A DNA stretch of 7,728 bases from Comamonadaceae bacterium (GCA_024642025.1 JAHEBY010000124.1:1-7728), one strand, 5' to 3'. Shown: positions 1 through 7,365, counted from the stretch's first letter. Made by a program: numbers and translations. Notes: a model not told the origin generated them from the sequence alone.

Positions 1-223
1 CATCATGCTGGAGGAGCGCGCATCCCTGTCGCCGGACGCGATGACCGGGCTGGAGGCGTCGCTGCGTTTCCCCGGCAAGGAAACGATGGAGACCCGCATT
101 TTTGGACGCCTGTCTGCGTGGCAAAACTGGATTTTCATCCGGCCCAACGCCGTGGGTGAGGAGGGCGCGCTGAAACTGTTCGGCACCGGCAAGAAGGCGA
201 AATTTGACTGGAAAAGAGTCTGA
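1..223 (+). CDS. boxC: Benzoyl-CoA-dihydrodiol lyase (BoxC), C-terminal fragment
   Basis: Only the last 73 codons are in the window; the reading frame is open from base 2 and the start lies upstream. BoxC belongs to the crotonase (enoyl-CoA hydratase/isomerase) superfamily. It opens the ring of the epoxide formed from benzoyl-CoA, giving 3,4-dehydroadipyl-CoA semialdehyde and formate, in the cytoplasm. The call rests on the C-terminal stretch: a 'WQNWIFIRPNAVGEEGALK' segment followed by a 'GTGKKAKFDWKRV' end, which I recognise as the typical BoxC tail (NAVG.xGAL..(Y/F)GTG...FDW.RV). The family is about 550 residues long, so most of the protein, including the CoA-binding fold, cannot be seen. 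The complete boxB gene 53 bases downstream on the same strand strongly supports the assignment. No frameshift is visible in this part. Confidence 0.88.
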   Translation, partial: IMLEERASLSPDAMTGLEASLRFPGKETMETRIFGRLSAWQNWIFIRPNAVGEEGALKLFGTGKKAKFDWKRV

Positions 224-233
224 ATACTTTGCG

Positions 234-255
234 GGACAGATCTTCAGCTCTGTCC
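234..255 (+). other. Stem-loop between boxC and boxB
   Basis: GGACAGA (234-240) pairs perfectly with TCTGTCC (249-255) around an 8-base loop. In RNA a G-U pair (233/256) can extend the stem to eight. It begins 10 bases after the boxC stop and ends 10 bases before the boxB Shine-Dalgarno. There is no T-run after it, so it does not look like an intrinsic terminator. An mRNA processing or stabilising element within the box operon is a possible role; that part is inference. Confidence 0.55.
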
Positions 256-265
256 TCAACTGATT

Positions 266-270
266 AGGAG
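266..270 (+). promoter_or_regulatory. Ribosome binding site of boxB
   Basis: AGGAG lies 6 bases before the ATG at 277. It is a near-ideal Shine-Dalgarno and fixes the boxB start. Confidence 0.8.
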
Positions 271-276
271 AACACC

Positions 277-1701
<1,425 letters not shown>

Positions 1702-1709
1702 GCACCCCT

Positions 1710-1714
1710 GGAGA
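1710..1714 (+). promoter_or_regulatory. Probable ribosome binding site of the SDR gene
   Basis: GGAGA sits 7 bases before a GTG at 1722, but 19 bases before the first nearby ATG (1734). This spacing favours the GTG start. It lies just after the boxB stop codon (1699-1701). Confidence 0.5.
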
Positions 1715-1721
1715 ACTCTTG

Positions 1722-2429
1722 GTGCCCCCCGCAATGAATTCATTTCCCGACGGGTTTCGCGCGCTGATTTTGGGGGCATCTGGCGGTATTGGGTCTGCTT
1801 TTGCACGCCAGTTGCAATTGATTCCGGGTTGTGCCCAAATTGTGAAGCTGCACAGACGTTCCGAGCCTGAAATCGACTTTGATCATGAGGCAACGATTGA
1901 GCGGGCAGCCGTGTCCTTGGCGGCGCAGGCGCCATTTCATCTGATCATTAATGCGATTGGCGTTTTACATACGCCCACCTATCCGCCAGAGAAAAAGCTC
2001 GAATCCTTGAGTTATGACCAGTTTCTGCAAAGTTTTCGCACGAACACATTTGGCCCCGCGATGGTCATCAGGCACTTCTCCGGACTGCTCGACACGCAGC
2101 GTGGTGTCATGGCCTCATTGTCGGCCAAGGTTGGCAGCATCGAAGATAACCGGCTGGGCGGCTGGTACAGCTATCGTGCTTCCAAAGCTGCATTGAACAT
2201 GCTGATCAAAACGGCAGCCATTGAGATCAAACGCAGACAGCCAAGTGCCGTGATAGTGGCCTTGCACCCGGGCACCGTCAATTCGGAATTGTCCCGTCCC
2301 TTCGATGGTGCCCGAATCGGACAGGATGCAGATGCCGCAGCCGCTAAAATGCTTGAGGTACTGGACCGGCTCACTCCAGATGAGACGGGGCAGTTTTTTG
2401 CTTACAGCGGAGAGCGTCTCCCCTGGTAG
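1722..2429 (+). CDS. Short-chain dehydrogenase/reductase, C-factor (CsgA)-like
   Basis: This is an NAD(P)-dependent oxidoreductase of the short-chain dehydrogenase (SDR) family; the substrate is unknown. Counting from the ATG at 1734 (231 residues), I see the nucleotide-binding GASGGIG at 14-20, the NAIG variant of the NNAG motif at 73-76, an active-site Asn at 104, Ser130/Ser135, and the catalytic Tyr147 and Lys151 in YRASK. HPGTV follows the active site. The LSAKVGSIEDN-GGWYSYRASKAALNM block is typical of C-factor-like SDRs, named after Myxococcus CsgA. I prefer the GTG at 1722 (235 residues) because of the Shine-Dalgarno; the ATG at 1734 remains possible. The frame is open back to 1557 inside boxB, but that part has no SDR features. 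The gene starts 20 bases after boxB and is probably co-transcribed. It is not a known box-pathway enzyme, so a role in benzoate breakdown is only a guess. Confidence 0.88.
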   Translation: MPPAMNSFPDGFRALILGASGGIGSAFARQLQLIPGCAQIVKLHRRSEPEIDFDHEATIERAAVSLAAQAPFHLIINAIGVLHTPTYPPEKKLESLSYDQFLQSFRTNTFGPAMVIRHFSGLLDTQRGVMASLSAKVGSIEDNRLGGWYSYRASKAALNMLIKTAAIEIKRRQPSAVIVALHPGTVNSELSRPFDGARIGQDADAAAAKMLEVLDRLTPDETGQFFAYSGERLPW

Positions 2430-2450
2430 CTTCGTAGCGCAACGCTTCCT

Positions 2451-3347
2451 ATGGCCCAAAGCCCGAAAATAACCTATTTGTCAATGCAGTGGAAGCAGTG
2501 GATTCAGGAAAACCTGGCCCGCGGCTGTACTGTGGATTCGATGGTCGATGTGATGGCCGCGCAGAATTTTGAACGGGCGTCGGCCAACCGGTTTATTCGC
2601 GATATTGCGGCAGGTGGCGTCAGTTCGTTGCCTGTGACCGTTCAGGCCGCGCCAGCGCCCGCAAGCCGGCAAGGCGCCGCCTATCAATACGAAAAGCCGC
2701 TGTTTCATCAACCGGGTAATGTCATCAAGACGCCCGACCGCGATGTGCGGGTCACGTTCAGAATGAAGCAGCCCGTCGTCGCAGTTTTTGACAATCTGCT
2801 GTCACCCGATGAGTGTGCCGAGTTGATTCGTCTTTCCAGCATCAAACTGAAGCGGTCCACGATTGTTGATCCCAAGACCGGCCGGGAGGAGGTGATTGAT
2901 GATCGCAGCAGCTTTGGTACGTTTTTTACCCACGATGAGAGCGACTTTGTTGCCAGTCTGGAGCGCCGCATCAGTGTCGTCATGAATCAGCCCATAGAGA
3001 ATGGCGAAGGTTTGCAGATACTCAACTACAAAGTTGGCGGAGAGTACAAGGCCCACTTCGACTACTTTACGCCCAGTGACTCCGGAAGCGCAGTGCATCT
3101 AGCGAACGGTGGCCAGCGCGTCAGCACGTTGATCATGTACCTCAATGACGTCGAGCAGGCCGGTGAAACGATTTTCCCGGAGATTGGCCTGACCGTCACG
3201 CCCAAGACCGGCTCGGCGGTCTACTTTGAGTATTGCAACAGCCAGAATCAGCTGGATCCACTCACACTGCACGGCGGGGCACCTGTGCAGGCTGGTGAAA
3301 AGTGGATTGCGACCAAGTGGATGCGCCAGCGTCGCTATGGCGGTTAA
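2451..3347 (+). CDS. Prolyl 4-hydroxylase-like Fe(II)/2-oxoglutarate dioxygenase
   Basis: The family couples oxidation of 2-oxoglutarate to succinate and CO2 with hydroxylation of a substrate, often a prolyl residue. Of the 298 residues, about 100-293 form the catalytic double-stranded beta-helix. The iron ligands are His202 and Asp204 (HFDYF) and the distal His274 (LHGGAPV). Lys284 (GEKWIATKW) binds the 2-oxoglutarate carboxylate. ETIFPEIGL and GSAVYFEY are typical P4H strands. The first 60 or so residues form a separate, probably helical segment (WKQWIQENLARGC...MAAQNFERASANRFI), joined by an Ala/Pro-rich linker (66-76). No signal peptide is seen, so it should be cytoplasmic. The ATG at 2451 lacks a good Shine-Dalgarno; an ATG at 2484 is an alternative. 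It lies 21 bases after the SDR gene and is probably translated from the same mRNA. The natural substrate cannot be told from sequence. Confidence 0.9.
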   Translation: MAQSPKITYLSMQWKQWIQENLARGCTVDSMVDVMAAQNFERASANRFIRDIAAGGVSSLPVTVQAAPAPASRQGAAYQYEKPLFHQPGNVIKTPDRDVRVTFRMKQPVVAVFDNLLSPDECAELIRLSSIKLKRSTIVDPKTGREEVIDDRSSFGTFFTHDESDFVASLERRISVVMNQPIENGEGLQILNYKVGGEYKAHFDYFTPSDSGSAVHLANGGQRVSTLIMYLNDVEQAGETIFPEIGLTVTPKTGSAVYFEYCNSQNQLDPLTLHGGAPVQAGEKWIATKWMRQRRYGG

Positions 3348-3384
3348 AGAATCGGCGAATGCCCAACCTACGCTTGGGATTCTT
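3347..3384. terminator. Candidate bidirectional terminator between convergent genes
   Basis: An outer arm AAGAATC (3347-3353) is complementary to GATTCTT (3378-3384). Inside it, CCCAA (3362-3366) pairs with TTGGG (3374-3378) around a 7-base loop; the G at 3378 can serve only one of the stems. The structure bridges the 20-base gap between the oxygenase stop and the stop of the - strand ACT gene, and reaches into the end of the latter. Short A-rich and T-rich flanks are present but no long U-tract. The terminator role is inferred mainly from position. Confidence 0.3.
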
Positions 3385-3895
3385 CGAGATCGATCTCCAC
3401 CGTAAGCGCTTCGCCTATCGTGGCCAGTTGGGCGGCGAGCTCGTCCAGGTCCAGCGTTTGCGGGACTTTGATGGTGGCCACGGCCTCAAACAGCTGATCG
3501 CCGCTCATGGGCGCGCTGGAAACGCTGGTATCCATCTCGCTCACACTGATGTTTCTCGCCGCCAGCGCGCCAGATACTTCACGCACAATGCCTGCGCGGT
3601 CGTTGCCGACAATACTTAATCTGAACCGGCGCTGCTTGCCTGCGTCCGGTGTATGGTTGCTGGACGCCACGACCACTGAAAAATCGTCGCCTGACAACGC
3701 CATCAAGGCGGCGCGAAGTGCCGCAAAATGCGCGTCGCTCACCTCAATCTGCACGATGCCGGCAAATTGGCCGGCCAGCTCGCTCATGCGGCTCTGAAGC
3801 CAGTTGCCACCATGCTGGTTGACGGTTTTCGCCAGTTTCTGGACCAGCCCGGGCTGGTCAATGCCAACAAAGGTAAATACGGTAGTAGTGGTCAT
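3368..3895 (-). CDS. Double ACT-domain protein, GcvR-like
   Basis: The 175-residue protein holds two ACT domains, about residues 5-80 (FTFVGIDQPGLVQKLAK...) and 90-165 (FRLSIVGNDRAGIVREV...). Each opens with the usual beta strand followed by a D(Q/R)(P/A)G turn into a helix. This layout and length match GcvR, which in Escherichia coli (190 residues) binds the activator GcvA and represses the glycine cleavage operon. ACT domains commonly bind amino acids. I chose the ATG at 3895 because AGGAG precedes it by 6 bases and ACT1 begins right after it; a longer frame from 3934 adds 13 residues upstream of the ribosome binding site. No gcvA or glycine cleavage gene is in view, so the true partner is unknown. 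It converges on the oxygenase gene and is divergent from the patatin gene. Confidence 0.85.
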   Translation of the reverse strand: MTTTTVFTFVGIDQPGLVQKLAKTVNQHGGNWLQSRMSELAGQFAGIVQIEVSDAHFAALRAALMALSGDDFSVVVASSNHTPDAGKQRRFRLSIVGNDRAGIVREVSGALAARNISVSEMDTSVSSAPMSGDQLFEAVATIKVPQTLDLDELAAQLATIGEALTVEIDLEESQA

Positions 3896-3901
3896 TTTTT
3901 T

Positions 3902-3906
3902 CTCCT
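3902..3906 (-). promoter_or_regulatory. Ribosome binding site of the ACT-domain gene
   Basis: Read on the - strand, AGGAG stands 6 bases (all A) before the ATG at 3895. This rules out the longer start at 3934, which would place the site inside the coding region. Confidence 0.75.
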
Positions 3907-3934
3907 GAAAGGGCGACAATGCACCAGTCGTCAA

Positions 3935-3965
3935 TTAAACCCGACCGTTTCGTCATACGGTTTAA
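3935..3965. promoter_or_regulatory. Inverted repeat in divergent region, candidate operator
   Basis: TTAAACC (3935-3941) and GGTTTAA (3959-3965) are perfect 7-base inverted arms spaced by 17 bases. A second, interlocking pair, ACCGT (3944-3948) and ACGGT (3957-3961), overlaps it. The repeat starts 39 bases upstream of the ACT-domain gene's ATG, a usual place for an operator or promoter. The arm-to-arm centre distance is 24 bases, near but not on a multiple of a helical turn. No convincing sigma-70 -35/-10 pair was found nearby, so the regulatory role is inferred. Confidence 0.35.
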
Positions 3966-3997
3966 GTTTCGTCTAAGGACTGCCGCACACACTGTGC

Positions 3998-4022
3998 ACA
4001 CAGCAATCGCAAATGGCTGTGT
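3998..4022. promoter_or_regulatory. Second inverted repeat in divergent region
   Basis: ACACAGC (3998-4004) and GCTGTGT (4016-4022) are perfect inverted arms around 11 bases. An 8-base palindrome, TGTGCACA (3993-4000), overlaps the left arm. The site lies 55-80 bases upstream of the patatin ATG at 4078, so it could be an operator for that operon, or a hairpin in its leader. The arms differ in sequence from the repeat at 3935-3965, so two different proteins, or none, may be involved. Confidence 0.33.
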
Positions 4023-4077
4023 CCCACGGTCTGTATGAATCATGCCACCGCTCCCCGCACTATCAAAATCGCATCCC

Positions 4078-5232
4078 ATGTCACGAGCCAAACGAACTGC
4101 GCGCCCAGTCACCGATGAAGACTGTATTCTGGTTTTGCAGGGCGGTGGGGCCCTGGGTGCCTATCAGGCGGGCGTATTTGAAAAGCTGAGTGAAAGCCAT
4201 GACCCGGTCTTATGGGTCGCCGGCATTTCGATCGGCGCCATCAATGCAGCCCTGATTGTGGGGAACCCTCCGGCCTCCAGGGTTGCCAAACTGCGCGAAT
4301 TCTGGCAACTCGTGAGCTCTTCTGCAGCGTTGCCAGACCTTACGCCCAATCCAGCTGCTCGCCAGGCTGTCAACGAGGCCAGCGCCACGCACGGCATGCT
4401 GTTTGGTGTGCCGGGATTTTTCGCGCCGCGCTTTCCGCCAGCGCTGTTCCAGCCGCGTGGCACGCCTGGCGCGATCAGCTACTACGACACAAGGCCGTTG
4501 CTGCAAACGCTTGAAAGCATGATTGATTTTGATCTGATCAACTCGGGCTGTGTACGCTTGTCGGTTGGTGCCGTGAACGTGCGTACTGGCAACTTTGAGT
4601 ATTTTGACTCGGCCAAGCAGCGCATTGACGCCCGTCACGTCATGGCCAGTGGTGCGCTGCCACCGGGCTTTGCACCAGTCGAAATCGATGGCGAGCATTA
4701 CTGGGATGGTGGCCTGGTTTCGAACACTCCACTGCAATATGTACTGGACCAGCCGGGCGAACGCCGACGGCTTGTCTTTCAAGTTGACTTGTTCGCGTCC
4801 ACCGGCGAGATGCCGTTGACGCTGCCTGAAGTGACCGAGCGTGAAAAGGACATCCGGTTCTCCAGTCGAACCCGATTGAACACAACCGTTGAGCTTGAGC
4901 GCAGAATGGTTGCGCAGGCGGCGCACCGCCTGAGGGCCCGATTGCCGGCGAAGTTTCGTGATGACCCGGATCTGCTGGCCTTGTCGCAAGTATGTGGCGC
5001 TGGTGCGGTCGACGTGGTGCACCTGATTTACCGATCCAAACACTATGAAACCCAGTCGAAAGACTACGAATTTTCGCGGCTTTCGGTGCAGGAACACTGG
5101 GACGCGGGACGTGCCGATATGGCGCATACCTTGCGCCATCCACGTTGGCGGGCGCGGCAACCCGAATCAGGTGGCGTACAGATATTCGATCTCACGTCCG
5201 ACAGACCTTCCTCAACCCGGCCTGCCTTATGA
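4078..5232 (+). CDS. Patatin-like phospholipase with DUF3734-type C-terminus
   Basis: This is a serine hydrolase of the patatin family, which uses a Ser-Asp dyad to cleave acyl esters, typically of lipids. Counting from the ATG at 4078 (384 residues), the oxyanion loop QGGGALGAYQAGV is at 21-33, the nucleophile Ser51 is in GISIG (49-53), and the catalytic Asp210 is in DGG (210-212). The region after about residue 220, with VFQVDLFAS and a long helical tail (VVHLIYRSKHYETQSKDYEFS), resembles the DUF3734 extension found in many proteobacterial patatins. No signal peptide or membrane segment is visible. An ATG at 4042 would add 12 residues; neither start has a good Shine-Dalgarno. Its TGA overlaps the ATG of the acetoacetate decarboxylase gene, so the two are probably translationally coupled. 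The position beside ketone-body genes suggests a role in lipid or polyhydroxybutyrate turnover, which is inference. Confidence 0.9.
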   Translation: MSRAKRTARPVTDEDCILVLQGGGALGAYQAGVFEKLSESHDPVLWVAGISIGAINAALIVGNPPASRVAKLREFWQLVSSSAALPDLTPNPAARQAVNEASATHGMLFGVPGFFAPRFPPALFQPRGTPGAISYYDTRPLLQTLESMIDFDLINSGCVRLSVGAVNVRTGNFEYFDSAKQRIDARHVMASGALPPGFAPVEIDGEHYWDGGLVSNTPLQYVLDQPGERRRLVFQVDLFASTGEMPLTLPEVTEREKDIRFSSRTRLNTTVELERRMVAQAAHRLRARLPAKFRDDPDLLALSQVCGAGAVDVVHLIYRSKHYETQSKDYEFSRLSVQEHWDAGRADMAHTLRHPRWRARQPESGGVQIFDLTSDRPSSTRPAL

Positions 5233-5966
5233 ACATTGAAGACGTCAAACGCACTGCATTCGCGATGCCGCTCACCAGTCCCGCGTTTCCACCGGGGCCC
5301 TACCGGTTTCGTGATCGCGAATACCTGATTGTGTCTTACCGCACCGATCCCGACGCCCTGCGCGCCGTTGTGCCCGAGCCGCTGCAGGCAACGGATGCAA
5401 TCGTGAAGTATGAATTCATTCGGATGCCCGACTCCACCGGTTTTGGTGATTACACCGAATCCGGCCAGGTGATTCCGGTCACTTTTGAGGGAAAGCAGGG
5501 CGGCTACGTGCACGCCATGTATCTGAATGATGAATCACCCATTGCTGGCGGGCGAGAGCTATGGGGCTTCCCGAAGAAGCTGGCCACGCCTTCCATGAGC
5601 GTTGAGAAAGATACACTCCTTGGAACACTGGATTATGGTCCGGTGCGGGTGGCAACCGCCACGATGGGTTACAAACATCGCACGCTAGACTCCTCTTCTG
5701 TGCTCAAAAATATGCTGGAGCCAAGTTACCTGCTCAAAATCATTCCCCACGTGGACGGCAGTGCGCGCATTTGCGAATTGGTGCGTTACTACCTGGAAGA
5801 CGTGACCGTCAAGGGCGCCTGGTCGGGTCCGGCCGCGCTGGAGCTTGCGCACCATGCGCTTGCGCCCGTTGCACAACTGCCAGTGCTGGAAGTGATTTCG
5901 GCGAACCATATCCTGGCTGATCTCACCCTGGGCATGGGGTCGGTCGTTCATGATTACCTCCGCTAA
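5229..5966 (+). CDS. adc: Acetoacetate decarboxylase
   Basis: Adc converts acetoacetate to acetone and CO2 through a Schiff base on a lysine. The 245-residue product matches the family length. Lys116 in ELWGFPKKL is the expected Schiff-base lysine, and Lys117 is the neighbour that lowers its pKa; they correspond to Lys115 and Lys116 of the Clostridium acetobutylicum enzyme. Glu77 in DYTESGQ matches the conserved active-site Glu76. The N-terminus (PPGPYRFRDREYLIVSYRTD) and the end (ANHILADLTLGMGSVVHDYL) also fit. The ATG at 5229 overlaps the patatin stop in ATGA, which supports this start over the in-frame ATG at 5145 that lies within the patatin gene. With the 3-hydroxybutyrate dehydrogenase 34 bases downstream it forms a short ketone-body pathway. 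Some family members act on other beta-keto acids, so the substrate is probable, not proven. Confidence 0.93.
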   Translation: MNIEDVKRTAFAMPLTSPAFPPGPYRFRDREYLIVSYRTDPDALRAVVPEPLQATDAIVKYEFIRMPDSTGFGDYTESGQVIPVTFEGKQGGYVHAMYLNDESPIAGGRELWGFPKKLATPSMSVEKDTLLGTLDYGPVRVATATMGYKHRTLDSSSVLKNMLEPSYLLKIIPHVDGSARICELVRYYLEDVTVKGAWSGPAALELAHHALAPVAQLPVLEVISANHILADLTLGMGSVVHDYLR

Positions 5967-6000
5967 TTCTGTCATTGCCACTTAAACTGAAAGAAATCTC

Positions 6001-6783
6001 ATGAAGCTTCAAGACAAAGTTTGTATCGTCACTGGCGCGGCCAGTGGCATCGGCAAGGAAATCGCCCACGCCTACGCCCGGGAAGGGGGTAAGGTGGCGA
6101 TTGCTGACCTGAACCTGGAGGCGGCGCAAGCATCAGCAGACGACATCATCAAAGCCGGTGGCACCGCCATGGCCGTCATGATGGACGTCACCAGCGAAGA
6201 GCAGGTTAACGCGGCAGTAGCCGCAGTTGTTGCTGCCTATGGCGGGGTGGACGTATTGGTCAGCAATGCCGGTATCCAGATCGTCCATCCGATTGAAGAG
6301 TTTCCGTTTTCCGACTGGAAAAAAATGCTTGCCATTCACCTTGATGGTGCTTTTCTGACAACCCGTGCCTGTGTGCCGCACATGCAAAAGTCGGGCAAGG
6401 GCGGCAGCATCATCTACATGGGCTCGGTGCACTCCAAGGAGGCTTCAGTGCTGAAGTCGGCCTATGTGACGGCCAAGCATGGGCTGATGGGCCTGTGCAA
6501 GACGGTCTCCAAAGAAGGGGGCAAATACGGCATTCGCGCCAATGTCATCTGCCCGGGGTTTGTGCGCACGCCACTGGTGAACAAACAGATTCCCGAGCAG
6601 GCTGCAGCGCTCAAAATCAGCGAAGAAGACGTGATCAAAAAGGTCATGCTAAAGGAAACGGTGGATGGAGAATTCACCACTGTGCAGGACGTGGCCGAGG
6701 TGGCTCTGCTGTTTGCCGGGTTTGAGTCCAATGCCTTGACCGGCCAATCGCTGGTGGTTAGCCATGGCTGGTTTATGCAGTAA
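6001..6783 (+). CDS. bdhA: D-3-hydroxybutyrate dehydrogenase
   Basis: This NAD-dependent SDR enzyme interconverts D-3-hydroxybutyrate and acetoacetate, a key step in polyhydroxybutyrate use. It has 260 residues, the usual size. TGAASGIG (11-18) binds the cofactor, and Asp36 at the end of the second strand points to NAD rather than NADP. NAGIQ is at 89-93. The catalytic Ser142, Tyr155 and Lys159 and the substrate-carboxylate residues His144 and Lys152 (GSVHSKEASVLKSAYVTAK) match positions known from Pseudomonas 3HB dehydrogenases. The end, GQSLVVSHGWFMQ, is typical. The position of the fourth SDR catalytic residue, usually Asn, is His113 (AIHLDGAF), which I believe is common in this beta-proteobacterial branch. 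Only a weak purine-rich stretch precedes the ATG. The gene follows the decarboxylase by 34 bases, suggesting one operon in which 3HB is oxidised and the product decarboxylated. Confidence 0.95.
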   Translation: MKLQDKVCIVTGAASGIGKEIAHAYAREGGKVAIADLNLEAAQASADDIIKAGGTAMAVMMDVTSEEQVNAAVAAVVAAYGGVDVLVSNAGIQIVHPIEEFPFSDWKKMLAIHLDGAFLTTRACVPHMQKSGKGGSIIYMGSVHSKEASVLKSAYVTAKHGLMGLCKTVSKEGGKYGIRANVICPGFVRTPLVNKQIPEQAAALKISEEDVIKKVMLKETVDGEFTTVQDVAEVALLFAGFESNALTGQSLVVSHGWFMQ

Positions 6784-6846
6784 GCCGTGCTGATGGCTAC
6801 ACCTCTTTCTGGAACACGCGATATTTTTATCAACACCAATTTTTCA

Positions 6847-7365
6847 ATGAAAACATTTCTGGTTCGTTCAAGCACAATCTTCGTTTTGGGGGCAACATCG
6901 CTTTGCGCCCAGAGCCAAGCCGATGAGTTGCGCATTGCGCTGATCAAATCCGAGCGCATATTGGCCGAGGCCAATACGGCCAAGGCCGCTACCGCCAAAC
7001 TTGAACAGGAATTCTCAAAACGCGAGAAAGACCTGACCGCACAGGACGCTGCTTTCAAGGCGCAGGTTGACAAATTTCAGGTTGATGCACCCACCCTGTC
7101 GGCCGCGCAGCAAGCTGACAAGCAAAGAGATCTGGCTGACCAGGACCGGGATCTGCAGCGAAAGCGACGGGCGTTTGAGGAAGACCTGAATATCAAGAAA
7201 AACGAGCAATTGCAGCTGGTATTGGCTAGTGCCAACGAGGCGGTCAAAAAGGTGGCTATAGAAGGCAAGTACGACCTCGTGCTTCAATCGGCGGTCTACG
7301 CCAATCCCAAACTTGACATTACCGACAAGGTTCTTAAGCTGCTCAATTCACCAAGTGGCAAATAG
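6847..7365 (+). CDS. OmpH/Skp-family periplasmic chaperone
   Basis: Skp/OmpH proteins hold unfolded outer-membrane proteins in the periplasm on their way to the BAM complex. Counting from the ATG at 6847 (172 residues), residues 1-25 form a signal peptide: a Lys/Arg-containing start, a hydrophobic core (TIFVLGATSL) and a likely cut after SQA. A strand (LRIALIKSERIL), a long charged coiled-coil region (about 45-125, rich in Lys, Glu, Gln and Ala) and the closing KYDLVLQSAVYANPKLDITDKVLKLL follow, the classic OmpH order. Its mature length of about 147 residues is normal. The frame is open to a GTG at 6787 and an ATG at 6793, but these would put about 20 residues before the signal peptide. It lies 63 bases after the 3-hydroxybutyrate dehydrogenase gene, not beside bamA and lpxD as is usual, so it may be a second copy or a relocated gene. 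Confidence 0.85.
   Translation: MKTFLVRSSTIFVLGATSLCAQSQADELRIALIKSERILAEANTAKAATAKLEQEFSKREKDLTAQDAAFKAQVDKFQVDAPTLSAAQQADKQRDLADQDRDLQRKRRAFEEDLNIKKNEQLQLVLASANEAVKKVAIEGKYDLVLQSAVYANPKLDITDKVLKLLNSPSGK

Noticed and set aside
2436..2446. AGCG-CAA-CGCT mini hairpin just before the oxygenase ATG
   Set aside because: A four-base stem with a three-base loop is common by chance and has no T-run; not enough to call a regulatory element.
4034..4039. TATGAA as a -10 box for the patatin operon
   Set aside because: The hexamer 17 bases upstream (AAATGG) bears no likeness to TTGACA, so a sigma-70 promoter cannot be supported.
4210..5160. 316-codon reading frame on the - strand opposite the patatin gene
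   Set aside because: It is a shadow of the patatin codons; no family motifs, low-complexity Arg/Gln/His-rich product and no ribosome binding site.
6820..6831. GATA-TTTT-TATC repeat upstream of the ompH-like gene
   Set aside because: It is short and AT-rich. It could be part of a promoter -10 region, but no matching -35 was found.
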